DNA of 48,142 nucleotides. Source: RGIG7213 sp045544195. Its GTDB lineage: Bacteria > Bacillota > Clostridia > Oscillospirales > CAG-272. The position numbers and the translations under genes were made by a program. Under the pieces are notes generated by a model. It saw only the letters and a program-made list of their open reading frames with translations, was not told the DNA's origin and did no database searches. Shown piece by piece: positions 8,188 to 16,879 of the stretch (the stretch's first letter is position 1; every line of letters starts with the position of its first letter). The DNA lies in assembly GCA_045544195.1 (NCBI GenBank), contig JAZPYO010000018.1, forward strand, positions 1 to 48,142. The letters are read 5' to 3'.

Positions 8188-9600
8188 TCAGAAACGCCAA
8201 TACAAAAACGGATTATTCGACGACGAAGTCGCCACAAGCACCACAGTCGATAAAAACAACAGAAATATCATATATGCCGTATTGCTCAAAACCACCGCGC
8301 CGTGAGTCTTTTCGGGAAGTGACGATGCAAGAGCCTTCACAAGCTGAGCTACGGGGAAACAAGCTATAAGAGATATAATAAATATCCACAGATACTGCAA
8401 TATAGCGCTATTCGTAGCAGTAGATGTAAATGCATTTCCGTTTGCACCGACAAGATTGCCGAAGAATATTCCGAGATCCTTCATATTTTCAAATCTGAAT
8501 ATACCGAATCCGAGAATAATAACCATTTTATTGTAAATATGCATAAGCACATCGGGGGCTTTTTTCAGACGCTTTTTGCCTATCTTCGTTTCGATAAACA
8601 GGAACACTCCGAAATACAGTCCCCACAGAACATAGTTCCAGCTTGCGCCGTGCCAAAGTCCTGTTGTAAACCATACCAAAAACAGCGAAAGCACCTGGCG
8701 GCGTTTACCGAAAAGCGGAACGTAAAGCAGGTAATCTCGGAAAAAGCTTCCCAGAGAAATGTGCCATCTTTGCCAGAATTCCGTAATGGAACGGCACATA
8801 AACGGATAGCGGAAGTTTTCATCAAAATGAAATCCGAATATTCTTCCCATACCGATAGCCATATCTGAATATCCCGAAAAGTCGAAATAAACGTACATCG
8901 AATACGAGATAACTCCTATCCACGTTCCCAAAACGGTACCCGTAGTAAGATCTGTCGGGAAGCATGCTGTCACAAGAAGATTAAGACTGTTCGCCAAAAG
9001 AACCTTTTTGGAAAGACCTATTATAAGCCTTGTTGCGCCTGCGGCAACATCAGACGGCGTTGTCGTTCTGTTATCGATCTCCTGCTCGATGGTGGAATAT
9101 CTTACGATAGGTCCTGCAACGAGCTGGGGGAAAAGGGATATATAAAGAAGCAGCTTATGAAAATGCTTCTGCACCTTTACCTTTTCCCAGTATACATCAA
9201 TAACATAAGAGATTATCTGGAATGTATAAAAGCTTATACCGAGCGGCAGGGATATTCCCGCGTGCTCTATCGAAAGTCCCGTTAAGGCATTGATATTGTC
9301 GATCATAAAATCGGTATATTTGAATATGCCCAGCATACCGATATCGAATATCAACGCTGCGGCAAGCGCTATTTTACCGCCCTTATTTCCGCGGTGTCGG
9401 TCGATCAGGCGTGCCATCAAATAATTGACAATCACGCTTGCCAAAAGCAGCAATATCATAAGTGGCTCGCCAAAAGCGTAAAACAGCAGTGAGAATATTA
9501 TCAGAACAACATTTCTGTATTTGATATTGCCCGACATCAGATATATGCCTACGCATATGGGCAAAAAACAGTACAAAAACAAGATATCAGCGAAAAACAA
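8188..9600 (-). CDS. MBOAT O-acyltransferase (DltB/AlgI/PatA-like)
   Basis: 470 aa, polytopic. I place the start at TTG 9600-9598, which has GAGGTG 6 nt upstream and gives the family's typical N-terminus (FFADILFLYCFLP). The longer ATG start at 9657 has no ribosome binding site and lies only ~20 nt after the predicted transcription start. Family marks are FRYPFMCRSITEFWQRWHIS, with the conserved WxxWH region, and TGLWHGASWNYVLWG, with the catalytic histidine. MBOATs of this class receive an acyl group on the cytoplasmic side and pass it across the membrane to a surface polysaccharide. It is first in a minus-strand operon with two DHHW proteins, FkbH and ACP. The acyl donor is therefore inferred to be the FkbH-loaded ACP rather than acetyl-CoA. 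Confidence 0.88.
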   Translation of the reverse strand: MFFADILFLYCFLPICVGIYLMSGNIKYRNVVLIIFSLLFYAFGEPLMILLLLASVIVNYLMARLIDRHRGNKGGKIALAAALIFDIGMLGIFKYTDFMIDNINALTGLSIEHAGISLPLGISFYTFQIISYVIDVYWEKVKVQKHFHKLLLYISLFPQLVAGPIVRYSTIEQEIDNRTTTPSDVAAGATRLIIGLSKKVLLANSLNLLVTACFPTDLTTGTVLGTWIGVISYSMYVYFDFSGYSDMAIGMGRIFGFHFDENFRYPFMCRSITEFWQRWHISLGSFFRDYLLYVPLFGKRRQVLSLFLVWFTTGLWHGASWNYVLWGLYFGVFLFIETKIGKKRLKKAPDVLMHIYNKMVIILGFGIFRFENMKDLGIFFGNLVGANGNAFTSTATNSAILQYLWIFIISLIACFPVAQLVKALASSLPEKTHGAVVLSNTAYMIFLLFLSTVVLVATSSSNNPFLYWRF

Positions 9601-9686
9601 GTCATGCACCTCTGTCTTTCCAACATCCAAAACATCATTATTCAAGTCCCGGATCATTAGTTTATATTATAGTAATATATCAACTC

Positions 9687-9715
9687 ATTATATCAAACAA
9701 GGATATATAAGTCAA
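9687..9715 (-). promoter_or_regulatory. Promoter of the MBOAT-DHHW-DHHW-FkbH-ACP operon
   Basis: Minus-strand TTGACT (9715-9710), 17-bp spacer, TATAAT (9692-9687). No other promoter is obvious before the terminator at 3211-3277. Confidence 0.8.
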
Positions 9716-9853
9716 TACCTTTTATTTTTTTTTACAAATGAACACCGTGCTCATATGATAATTGTACATACGGCGTTTTAAAAGTTCTTTTCACACATTG
9801 ACAATATCGCAAAAAGATGCTGTATTATTACAAAGAATCTAATACCGCACCGT

Positions 9854-10267
9854 TTATTCGATTATTTTTTTTATAAAATCCGATTCTTTTATGTTTATAT
9901 CTCCGTCACACGCGGCAACAGCAAGAACAAATGAAATTGCTGACGCCTTATACTCATTCGTCAATGCGTCTGAAAGCCTGTCAACAGCATCCGCTTCCTT
10001 TCCTGTGTACATTTTCACATATTCCGCGACATGTGACTCATCAAGCCCCATAAGCTCCGAAAGAAATAGCTCCTCTGCTTTCGTAAGCTGTCCGTCGATA
10101 CCCACCGATGCAAGCACGAGCGCCGTCATCATAAGGTATCCGTCATTTTCCTTATCCGCAGCCCTGAAAACAGGCAAAAGCTTAACGAGTGACTCCTTTG
10201 CTATACCAAGTAATTCAAGATAGCTTTTTTTAAGATACAAGCTGAATATATTGTCTATATCGTGCAC
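9854..10267 (-). CDS. TerB-like (tellurite resistance TerB/DUF533-like) helical protein
   Basis: 137 aa, GTG start with GGAGGA 7 nt upstream. There is no signal peptide or membrane segment. Two similar acidic turns, GIDGQLTKAEELFLSEL and CDGDINIKESDFIKKI, each following an Ala-rich helix, recall the TerB/DjlA-type helical domain, where Asp/Glu residues bind metal. Known functions of the family are poorly defined. It is a single-gene unit with its own promoter, transcribed divergently from the metallo-hydrolase gene to its right, so the two may share control. The family call is by eye and a profile search would settle it. Confidence 0.55.
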   Translation of the reverse strand: MHDIDNIFSLYLKKSYLELLGIAKESLVKLLPVFRAADKENDGYLMMTALVLASVGIDGQLTKAEELFLSELMGLDESHVAEYVKMYTGKEADAVDRLSDALTNEYKASAISFVLAVAACDGDINIKESDFIKKIIE

Positions 10268-10294
10268 CGTAATTCCTCCGCATATTATTGCAGA

Positions 10295-10323
10295 ATTTTA
10301 TCACACAAGTTGAAAAATGTCAA
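10295..10323 (-). promoter_or_regulatory. Promoter of the TerB-like gene
   Basis: Minus-strand TTGACA (10323-10318), 17-bp spacer, TAAAAT (10300-10295). It lies back to back with the rightward promoter at 10334-10362. Confidence 0.85.
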
Positions 10324-10333
10324 CGGTTTTATG

Positions 10334-10362
10334 TTGCAAACAGGCAATATTTATGATATAAT
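10334..10362 (+). promoter_or_regulatory. Promoter of the metallo-hydrolase gene
   Basis: TTGCAA (10334-10339), 17-bp spacer, TATAAT (10357-10362), about 30 bp before the ATG. Confidence 0.8.
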
Positions 10363-10391
10363 ACTCGAAAAAACTCAGAAAGGCTTCTGAT

Positions 10392-11258
10392 ATGAGCATA
10401 ACTGTAACAGACGTACGTTATCTTCCGGGCGACAGTGCATTTTTGATCGACGACGGAAAGACGTCCGTTTTATATGATTCAGGCTTTGGATTTACTGCTG
10501 AAAATATAGTAAACAATATAAAAAATGTACTCGGACAAAGAGAGCTTGACTATATTTTTTTGACACATTCACATTACGATCACGCTTTGGCCAGCGCATA
10601 TATAACTGCCCATTATCCGAATTGTACGGTGGTCGGCGGAAGCTATGCCGACGGCATTTTCAAGCGTCCCGGTGCAAGAGCAACAATGCGTGAGCTTGAC
10701 GGAAAATTCGCTTTACAATGCGGGATTTCCGAATATGAATTTGCCGCTGACAGACTGCGTATAGACAAAGCGGTAAACGATCTTGATATTATTCGCGCTG
10801 GCGATATGATCTTTACTGCCATAGAGCTTCCGGGACACACAAAATGCTCCGTAGCTTATTATCTTGAAAGTGAGAAGCTGCTTTTGTCAACCGAAACTCC
10901 GGGGATATATGACGGTGATAAAAGCATACTTCCGTCATTTCTTGTCGGCTTTGAAATGACTATGCAATCAATCGCAAGGCTGAAAAAAATGGATATAAAG
11001 CGTATTCTTATGCCGCATGTGGGTCTGCTCGATGAAAAACAGACATCGTATTATCTTTCAGTAACAGAAGAAACGAACAAACGCTATGCAGAGCTTATAG
11101 CAGAAAAGCTGAAATGCGGCATGTCTGAGGAAGATCTTACAGAATACTTTATAAAAACATACAGAAAGGGATATTTTGAAGAAATATATCCGACAGATGC
11201 TATGCGTCTGAACACATCAATAATGATAAGACTGATAAAAAATGAATTCAGCATTTGA
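10392..11258 (+). CDS. MBL-fold metallo-hydrolase
   Basis: 288 aa, soluble. The metal-binding signature THSHYDHA is at 58-65. A later His (PGHTKCS, ~148), a conserved acidic position in the STETPG region and a C-terminal PHVG histidine complete a two-metal site. The spacing fits the glyoxalase II/general hydrolase branch of the metallo-beta-lactamase superfamily. The substrate cannot be read from the sequence, and nothing suggests beta-lactam hydrolysis. AGAAAGG precedes the ATG. It is monocistronic, with a terminator directly after it, and divergent from the TerB-like gene. Confidence 0.82.
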   Translation: MSITVTDVRYLPGDSAFLIDDGKTSVLYDSGFGFTAENIVNNIKNVLGQRELDYIFLTHSHYDHALASAYITAHYPNCTVVGGSYADGIFKRPGARATMRELDGKFALQCGISEYEFAADRLRIDKAVNDLDIIRAGDMIFTAIELPGHTKCSVAYYLESEKLLLSTETPGIYDGDKSILPSFLVGFEMTMQSIARLKKMDIKRILMPHVGLLDEKQTSYYLSVTEETNKRYAELIAEKLKCGMSEEDLTEYFIKTYRKGYFEEIYPTDAMRLNTSIMIRLIKNEFSI

Positions 11259-11265
11259 ATAACTA

Positions 11266-11303
11266 AAAGGCTCGGCAAGGAGAAAATTCCCTGCCGAGCT
11301 TTA
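11266..11303. terminator. Bidirectional terminator between convergent genes
   Basis: GCTCGGCA (11270-11277) pairs with TGCCGAGC (11292-11299), with flanking AAA/TTT. It lies between the metallo-hydrolase stop and the stop of the convergent CrtO-like gene, so it probably serves both. Confidence 0.75.
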
Positions 11304-11306
11304 TTT

Positions 11307-11801
11307 CTATTGCTCCGATGTGCAAAACGAACTCTTTTCTCTGCTGTCCATTTTGCTTTTCAGTCGAAGAAGCCTCGATCTGTTATACCTTTGAACTATA
11401 ATGAACGGGAAATTACCGAGCACCCACATAGCATACAGGACAACGCCTATCATTTTTCTTTTTGAAAGCATTATACTGAATATGCCGAGTATGCTTATTG
11501 CTGCGTGAGTAAGCTCTGCTACGCACGTTTCCTTTATCATTCGGTCTACTTTACCGTCAGTGCTGCGTTCCTTTAACTCCTTAGGCATCATTCTTTTCGA
11601 TATTCTACTCATATCGGGTAGCTTTTTCTGCCAATGTCTTATTCTTAATTTGTCATATACTCTGCCGCCGTGTTCGAAATTGAACAGCTTGAATGGGAAT
11701 ACATTTTCATTCAGTCTTTCCTGCGGTATTACTCTGCCGACAAAGAATGACAGTATGCCTAACGCCGAAAGACATACTATGCTTTTTACAACGTCTGTCA
11801 T
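11307..11801 (-). CDS. CrtO-like (glycosyl-4,4'-diaponeurosporenoate acyltransferase family) membrane protein
   Basis: 164 aa with a hydrophobic N-terminus (~5-23) and one or two more membrane segments (~95-135). It has the sequence pattern of the CrtO acyltransferase family: VYDKLRIRHWQKKLPDM near 49-65, ETCVAELTH near 90, and NFPFIIVQRYNRSRL near the end. In staphylococci this family adds the fatty acid to the carotenoid staphyloxanthin. No carotenoid genes are visible here, so the acceptor is probably another lipid or glycolipid. Its ATG overlaps the ABC transporter stop codon by 4 nt, so the two are made together. It is the last gene of a PAP2-ABC-CrtO operon. Confidence 0.7.
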   Translation of the reverse strand: MTDVVKSIVCLSALGILSFFVGRVIPQERLNENVFPFKLFNFEHGGRVYDKLRIRHWQKKLPDMSRISKRMMPKELKERSTDGKVDRMIKETCVAELTHAAISILGIFSIMLSKRKMIGVVLYAMWVLGNFPFIIVQRYNRSRLLRLKSKMDSREKSSFCTSEQ

Positions 11802-14794
11802 TCTGTACGCAATGCCACCACGGGATCCTTTTTAGCCGCACTTCTTGACGGTATGATTCCCGAAAACAGAGTGAGAAGAACGCTTATAGCTATGAGTATA
11901 AGCGCTGCGGGCACAGGAAGCTGTGCAGAAAGCGTCTGTATTCCCGTAACTGCGTGCAGTATGAGGTTTATCGGTATGCACAAAAGATATGTTATCATAA
12001 CTCCGAGGAAGCCCGAAATAAATCCTATAATAACAGTTTCTGCATTGAACATATTCGAAACGTTACGCTTTGATGCGCCGATAGCGCGGAGAATACCGAT
12101 CTCCTTCGTTCTTTCCTGAACGGAAATAAGCGTTATAACACCGATCATTATTGATGAAACTATCAAGGATATTGCAACGAACGCAATGAGAACGTATGTG
12201 ATAGCATTGATGACCGTCGTTATAGACGACATCATTATTCCAAGAAAGTCCGTATAGGCTATCTGCTTTGATTCCTCTACTGATTCGTTATAGCTTGATA
12301 TTGCATCGACAATAACATCCTTGTTTTCAAACGAGGAAGCATAAAGATTGATCGTTTGGGGCTTTTCAAGATCAACACAGCCTATGGTTATAAGATTTTC
12401 ATCATATGTTGAATTGGAAAATTCAGTTATCTCATCATAGTAAAGTGCGCATTGCTCCGTAGTATAGCCTGCAGACGCTGCATCAAGCATATCAGCTATC
12501 TGCTCTGCGGGGACGTTCGCAAACGCTTGCCTTACCTGCTGTGCTATTGCCGCCTTTACCTGCTCTTCAACGCCTGAGCGGAGCATTTCCTTGAGCTCCT
12601 CAATAGAAAGACCTGACAGCATTTCAGATACCTGCTCGCTGCTTACACCCATCTGAGTTGCAACGCTCTCACTTATCTGAGCAATTATTGCATCCTTATC
12701 CTGCATTGTCGCAAGGATAGCTTCGACCTGGGCATCAAGCTGCTTTTGCTCTGCATCAAGGCATTGAATAGCCAAAAATGCCTCTGCCTTACCCGCTGTA
12801 TCAAGTCCTGACAGATATTCACGGAAGGACGACTCCTTCTGTTCAGGCGTAAGACGGCCCGTATTTGCCTCAAACGGCAGTCCTGTCAGCACGTCACGCA
12901 TAGGATCTGAAAGCTGTGCCTTTACGACCTCGGAATTCTTTGCCTGTTCGATCACATATTCCGTAAGCAGATGAGTATATCCGATAGTGCCGCTGAGCAT
13001 CTGAACATCCGCGTCCTCATTAGGACGGATTATACCCGATATTTTCAGCTCGATGGCATCCTCGTAAAGCATTTTGAGCATATTCTCGTTTTTGCTTACA
13101 TCTATAAATATATCGTCGTATTTTTTATAGCAATCATACGGCATAACTGCCTTGAACGTTCTGCCGCAGACATCCTCATATGACCACTTCTGCTCTGCGT
13201 TTGACATTTCCTCGCCGTTTGCCGCCGCATCAATTATAGCATCTATCTCAGTCTTGCTGAGCAATCCGAGAGCGTACAGCGTAAGATCATCAAGCTCGTT
13301 ATTTTCGTTTACGATAAGAACTATTTCATTTTTCTCATCCGGCCACTGACCGTGAATAAGCTGATATTGATCTTCAATAACAGCATTGATATGATCTCCG
13401 TCTTCAATTCCTGGCAAAAGCTCCTGCCACATCTGCAAGCCCATCATAGTAGACATCATAGGGTTGCCCATAGAGCTTGGCTGCGAAGATGAATTTTCCT
13501 TGTTATTGACTCCGACCTGCATCATAAAATCGCCTATCATTTCCATCATAAGCTCATTCATATCAGACTTTATAATATTTCCGTCAACGTTTTTCGTGTA
13601 TATCGTCGGTTCTATTGCATAGGTATACTGAATACCGTTTATCGCCTGATAAAGCTCGGAATCCTTGTTTTCAAGCTCATTTTCTATATGAGATTTGAAT
13701 GCTTTAAGATCGTTTTCGCTTGTTTGCAGCTTACTCAATGCATTTACAAGATCTGCTATTATCATATCCTTGTAAATAGCATCGTTTTCATGCTCTGAGC
13801 CTGCCGAATCGCTCATAAAGCTCTCGATCATAGCACTCATATCAAGCGTTTGCGATTCAAGCGTTAAGGGATATGCTGAAAGTGTTGTTTCCTGAACCTG
13901 ATCTATATATGCCGTTGTACCTTGAGATACGGCAAGTATAAGCGCAATGCCGATAATACCTATACTTCCTGCAAACGATGTCAAAGCAGTTCTGCCCTTT
14001 TTGGTGAACAGGTTATTCAGTGAAAGCGCAAACGACGTTGCAAAGGAAAGCGACGGCTTTTTCTCGCGTGAGTGCTTTTCGTCCTTTTTTTGCTCGTAAG
14101 CAGGTATTTCGTCATCTGAAACGGGCATAGAATCACCGATTATAACACCGTCGAGCATACGGATTATTCTTGTCGAATACTTCTCTGCCAATTCAGGATT
14201 GTGCGTAACCATAATAACGAGCTTTTCTTTTGATATTTCCTTAAGTATCTCCATTACCTGAACGCTTGTTTCAGTATCAAGAGCGCCCGTCGGCTCATCT
14301 GCAAGAATAATATCAGGATCGTTCACTATAGCTCTTGCAATAGCAACTCTTTGCATCTGACCGCCTGACATTTCGCACGGCTTTTTATTGTATTGACTTT
14401 CAAGACCGACTTTTTTCAGAGCATCCTTTGCTCTTTGCTTTCTTTCTTTTTTTGAAACGCCCGAAAGCGACAGAGCAAGCTCCACATTTTGTAAAACAGT
14501 CTGATGAGGAATGAGATTATATGACTGAAAAACGAAGCCTATTGAATGATTTCTGTAGCTGTCCCAATCTCTGTCCTTATATTTTTTCGTTGATACACCG
14601 TTGATTATAAGATCGCCGTCGGTATATCCGTCAAGTCCTCCGATGATATTCAGCATCGTCGTTTTACCGCAGCCCGACTGTCCTAAAACGGAGACAAATT
14701 CACTTTTGCGAAAACGCAGGTCTATTCCCTTGAGAGCGTGAACGGTCTCCTCGCCCATGGGATAGTCCTTTTTTATATTTCTTAATTCAAGCAT
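11798..14794 (-). CDS. MacB-type ABC transporter, ATPase fused to FtsX-like permease
   Basis: 998 aa. The N-terminal ATPase (~1-225) has Walker A GQSGCGKTTM, signature MSGGQMQRVAIARA and Walker B IILADEPTGALD, of the LolD/MacB type. A first membrane segment (~270-292) is followed by an unusually long extracytoplasmic region of about 550 residues, partly helical and Ala/Gln/Glu-rich. Three C-terminal membrane segments form the FtsX/MacB permease domain. Such mechanotransmission transporters move or extract lipids, peptides or drugs at the membrane, or control cell-wall enzymes. GAGG precedes the ATG. It starts 16 bp after the PAP2-like gene and overlaps the CrtO-like gene by 4 nt. The substrate is unknown. 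The neighbours suggest something lipid-linked. Confidence 0.88.
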   Translation of the reverse strand: MLELRNIKKDYPMGEETVHALKGIDLRFRKSEFVSVLGQSGCGKTTMLNIIGGLDGYTDGDLIINGVSTKKYKDRDWDSYRNHSIGFVFQSYNLIPHQTVLQNVELALSLSGVSKKERKQRAKDALKKVGLESQYNKKPCEMSGGQMQRVAIARAIVNDPDIILADEPTGALDTETSVQVMEILKEISKEKLVIMVTHNPELAEKYSTRIIRMLDGVIIGDSMPVSDDEIPAYEQKKDEKHSREKKPSLSFATSFALSLNNLFTKKGRTALTSFAGSIGIIGIALILAVSQGTTAYIDQVQETTLSAYPLTLESQTLDMSAMIESFMSDSAGSEHENDAIYKDMIIADLVNALSKLQTSENDLKAFKSHIENELENKDSELYQAINGIQYTYAIEPTIYTKNVDGNIIKSDMNELMMEMIGDFMMQVGVNNKENSSSQPSSMGNPMMSTMMGLQMWQELLPGIEDGDHINAVIEDQYQLIHGQWPDEKNEIVLIVNENNELDDLTLYALGLLSKTEIDAIIDAAANGEEMSNAEQKWSYEDVCGRTFKAVMPYDCYKKYDDIFIDVSKNENMLKMLYEDAIELKISGIIRPNEDADVQMLSGTIGYTHLLTEYVIEQAKNSEVVKAQLSDPMRDVLTGLPFEANTGRLTPEQKESSFREYLSGLDTAGKAEAFLAIQCLDAEQKQLDAQVEAILATMQDKDAIIAQISESVATQMGVSSEQVSEMLSGLSIEELKEMLRSGVEEQVKAAIAQQVRQAFANVPAEQIADMLDAASAGYTTEQCALYYDEITEFSNSTYDENLITIGCVDLEKPQTINLYASSFENKDVIVDAISSYNESVEESKQIAYTDFLGIMMSSITTVINAITYVLIAFVAISLIVSSIMIGVITLISVQERTKEIGILRAIGASKRNVSNMFNAETVIIGFISGFLGVMITYLLCIPINLILHAVTGIQTLSAQLPVPAALILIAISVLLTLFSGIIPSRSAAKKDPVVALRTE

Positions 14795-14810
14795 ATATTA
14801 CCTCGTGCTT

Positions 14811-15512
14811 TCAAGCATTGATCAATTGCTTATTCTTCTTTTTTGGTTTAATAAAAATATCACCGAAGCAGATCAGATATGTAACAAGACACAGCGGAAG
14901 TGCGTAAAAAATGTCAAGTGCGGAGTGCTGCTTTACAAAAACCGTTGATATGGATATAAGTATCGCCACCACTACAAAATATATACGCCATGCGGGCTTC
15001 TGAAGCCGTTTTGTATGCAGACCTCCTGCCATAGCGGCAACAGAGCCGATAACGTGCATTGAGGGGCATACATTCGTATTTGTGTCATATGCGTAATACG
15101 ACTCCATTATTCTTGTCAGAATGTTATCTCTTTCAAAGTCGCTCGGACGCAAATTCTGACACGTCGGATACGCAATATATACTATGAATGTCACCGTATA
15201 TGCTATGATTATAAATTTTGTACTGCGTCTGAAGGCATCAACATCGTAAAAGAGCTGATATATAAACAATCCTGCCATATATATAAACCACCATAGATAC
15301 GGAATCAGGAATATCTCACAAAACGGTATAACATCATCAAGAGCGCAGTGGACAGGATGGCATTTCTCCTTCGGAATAATATTTTCCACAAGGCTGAACG
15401 AAATGCCGAAAAGGGGCCAATATAAAGCGAGTAAAAGGTGTGAAAACTCTTTACTCATCAGCTTGCTGAATCTGAATTTTCGGTAATCAACCTCAGGGGT
15501 CGGTAATCGCAT
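14811..15512 (-). CDS. PAP2-superfamily membrane phosphatase/phosphotransferase
   Basis: 233 aa from ATG 15512, which has AAAGG upstream. A longer reading frame to 15647 runs back through the probable promoter and is rejected. About six membrane segments. The C-terminal half has CPSMHVIGS (the PSxH motif) and STVFVKQHSALDIF (Sx6HxxxD), the two histidine motifs of the PAP2 superfamily. The form resembles the inositolphosphotransferase/aureobasidin-resistance branch more than undecaprenyl-diphosphate phosphatase. It probably dephosphorylates a lipid phosphate or transfers its head group. It heads an operon with a MacB-type ABC transporter and a CrtO-like acyltransferase. Confidence 0.78.
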   Translation of the reverse strand: MRLPTPEVDYRKFRFSKLMSKEFSHLLLALYWPLFGISFSLVENIIPKEKCHPVHCALDDVIPFCEIFLIPYLWWFIYMAGLFIYQLFYDVDAFRRSTKFIIIAYTVTFIVYIAYPTCQNLRPSDFERDNILTRIMESYYAYDTNTNVCPSMHVIGSVAAMAGGLHTKRLQKPAWRIYFVVVAILISISTVFVKQHSALDIFYALPLCLVTYLICFGDIFIKPKKKNKQLINA

Positions 15513-15597
15513 TGAGTTTTTCCTTTCGTAAAGAATTCTTTTCAAGGTATGCGGAAAATTTGATGATCGCTCATTTGCGGTAAGCACTTTTAAAAAA

Positions 15598-15626
15598 ACA
15601 ATACCACACTTTATGGTATCAAAAAA
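15598..15626 (-). promoter_or_regulatory. Possible promoter of the PAP2-ABC-CrtO operon
   Basis: Minus-strand -10 TATTGT (15603-15598) with a T-rich, non-consensus -35. The spacer ends in ATAAAGTGTGG, nearly the same string as in the rRNA and tRNA-Arg promoters near the left edge, and ATACC/GGTAT forms a small inverted repeat. Confidence 0.45.
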
Positions 15627-15731
15627 AAATAAACATTCCCACCGCAAAAAAAGTTAACTTGTTAAATATATTTTTAATACTTTTCTGCTTTTTTTCTACT
15701 TTTGTTTATTTTCTTATTCTCTAACAGTAAA

Positions 15732-15762
15732 AGCGTCCGATATGTAAACCGCATCGGACGCT
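15732..15762 (-). terminator. Terminator of mreB
   Basis: AGCGTCCGAT (15732-15741) with ATCGGACGCT (15753-15762) forms a 10-bp stem. A T-run stands on the plus side and a shorter TTTT on the minus side. It lies 25 bp after the mreB stop codon. Confidence 0.75.
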
Positions 15763-15787
15763 TGTTTTTTTGCTTATCTGAATATTA

Positions 15788-16786
15788 TCAGATCCTCTTT
15801 CTTGGGCTATGGGGATCTATATCGAGATCCGATGCCCTTCCTGCACCGAGAACTGCTCCCGACAGCGGCTTTTCGGCTATTCTCACAGGCATACCCGTTA
15901 TTGAGGAAACGAGCCTGTCAATACCGTTTATAAGACTTCCGCCGCCTGCCATGATTATTCCCTTTTTAGCTATATCTGACACAAGCTCAGGTGGAGTGCT
16001 TTCGATAACGGTGCATATTGCTTCACCTATTCTCGTCATAGGATCCTCAAAAGCGTTGACCATATCGGTTGCGCCGAGCATTACGGATTCAGGCCGATAA
16101 TTGCGTACATTTCTGCCCTTTACAGTAACAGTTGCGGTATTTCCCGACGGCCACACAGTACCCGCCTTGATCTTCGCTTCCTCGGCCGCCTCTTCGCTTA
16201 TTGCCAATTCGTACTTGCTTCTGACATATTTAATAAGTGATTCGTTGAATTTGTTTCCGCCGCATTTTACGCAATTATCAACGACCGTTCCGCCGAGTGA
16301 TATCACCGAAATGTTCGTATTTCCGCCGCCTATATCAATTATCATATTGCCCTCAGGGGCAAGAACATCTATTCCCTCTCCTATCGCAAACGCCAGTGGA
16401 GAATCTATCATATATACGTTTTTTGCGCCTATCTCATCTGCCAGGCTTTTAAACGCCATTTCCTCAACATCAGAAATACCGCACGGCACACACAGCGTTA
16501 TATCAGGACGCACCACAAACGTACCGCAGCTTCTTGACAGAAACTTTTTCAGCATTACCGCAGCGTGAGTATATCGGTTTATCACACCGTCGCACACAGG
16601 ATATACGTTTACCACGCTTTCCGGTGTTCTTCCTGTCATCTCTCGCGCCTCACGGCCTATCTTTATAACACGGTTTGTGATATTGTCCACCGTGATGACC
16701 GACGGCTCCTGTAAAACTATTCCTTTCCCCTTTACATATATCAGCACTGAAGATGTGCCTATATCAATGGATATCTGCTTATTCAT
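15788..16786 (-). CDS. mreB: MreB-family rod-shape actin homologue
   Basis: 332 aa, the usual MreB length. Actin-fold marks are present: phosphate 1 loop SIDIGTSSVLIY at the N-terminus, connecting motif DGVINRY (~66), phosphate 2 MIIDIGGGNTNISVIS (~148-163), and adenosine motif GIIMAGGGSLINGI (~276). MreB filaments under the membrane direct lateral cell-wall synthesis, which implies a rod-shaped or elongating cell. AGGAA precedes the ATG. The gene has its own promoter and terminator and is not next to mreC/mreD, so it may be an Mbl or MreBH-type paralogue. Confidence 0.88.
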   Translation of the reverse strand: MNKQISIDIGTSSVLIYVKGKGIVLQEPSVITVDNITNRVIKIGREAREMTGRTPESVVNVYPVCDGVINRYTHAAVMLKKFLSRSCGTFVVRPDITLCVPCGISDVEEMAFKSLADEIGAKNVYMIDSPLAFAIGEGIDVLAPEGNMIIDIGGGNTNISVISLGGTVVDNCVKCGGNKFNESLIKYVRSKYELAISEEAAEEAKIKAGTVWPSGNTATVTVKGRNVRNYRPESVMLGATDMVNAFEDPMTRIGEAICTVIESTPPELVSDIAKKGIIMAGGGSLINGIDRLVSSITGMPVRIAEKPLSGAVLGAGRASDLDIDPHSPRKRI

Positions 16787-16822
16787 AACGAATCGTTCCT
16801 AACTGTTTTAATCTATGGTAGT

Positions 16823-16851
16823 ATTATACACCGATAATCACCGAAAATCAA
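16823..16851 (-). promoter_or_regulatory. Promoter of mreB
   Basis: Minus-strand TTGATT (16851-16846), 17-bp spacer, TATAAT (16828-16823). Confidence 0.8.
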
Positions 16852-16852
16852 C

Positions 16853-16879
16853 ATAAAAACAGAAAAGTCTGCTTTTGTT
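16853..16879 (-). terminator. Possible weak terminator of comF
   Basis: After the comF stop, the minus strand reads AACAAAAG-CAGA-CTTTTCTGTT followed by TTTAT. This is a bulged stem with a T-rich end, and it abuts the mreB -35 box. Confidence 0.4.

Noticed and set aside
10392..11258. Beta-lactamase annotation for the MBL-fold protein
   Set aside because: Only the shared metal-binding fold is visible. There is no signal peptide, and nothing in the context supports antibiotic hydrolysis.
14811..15647. Longer PAP2-like frame starting at 15647
   Set aside because: The extra 45 residues read through the probable promoter, and the ATG at 15512 has a good ribosome site.
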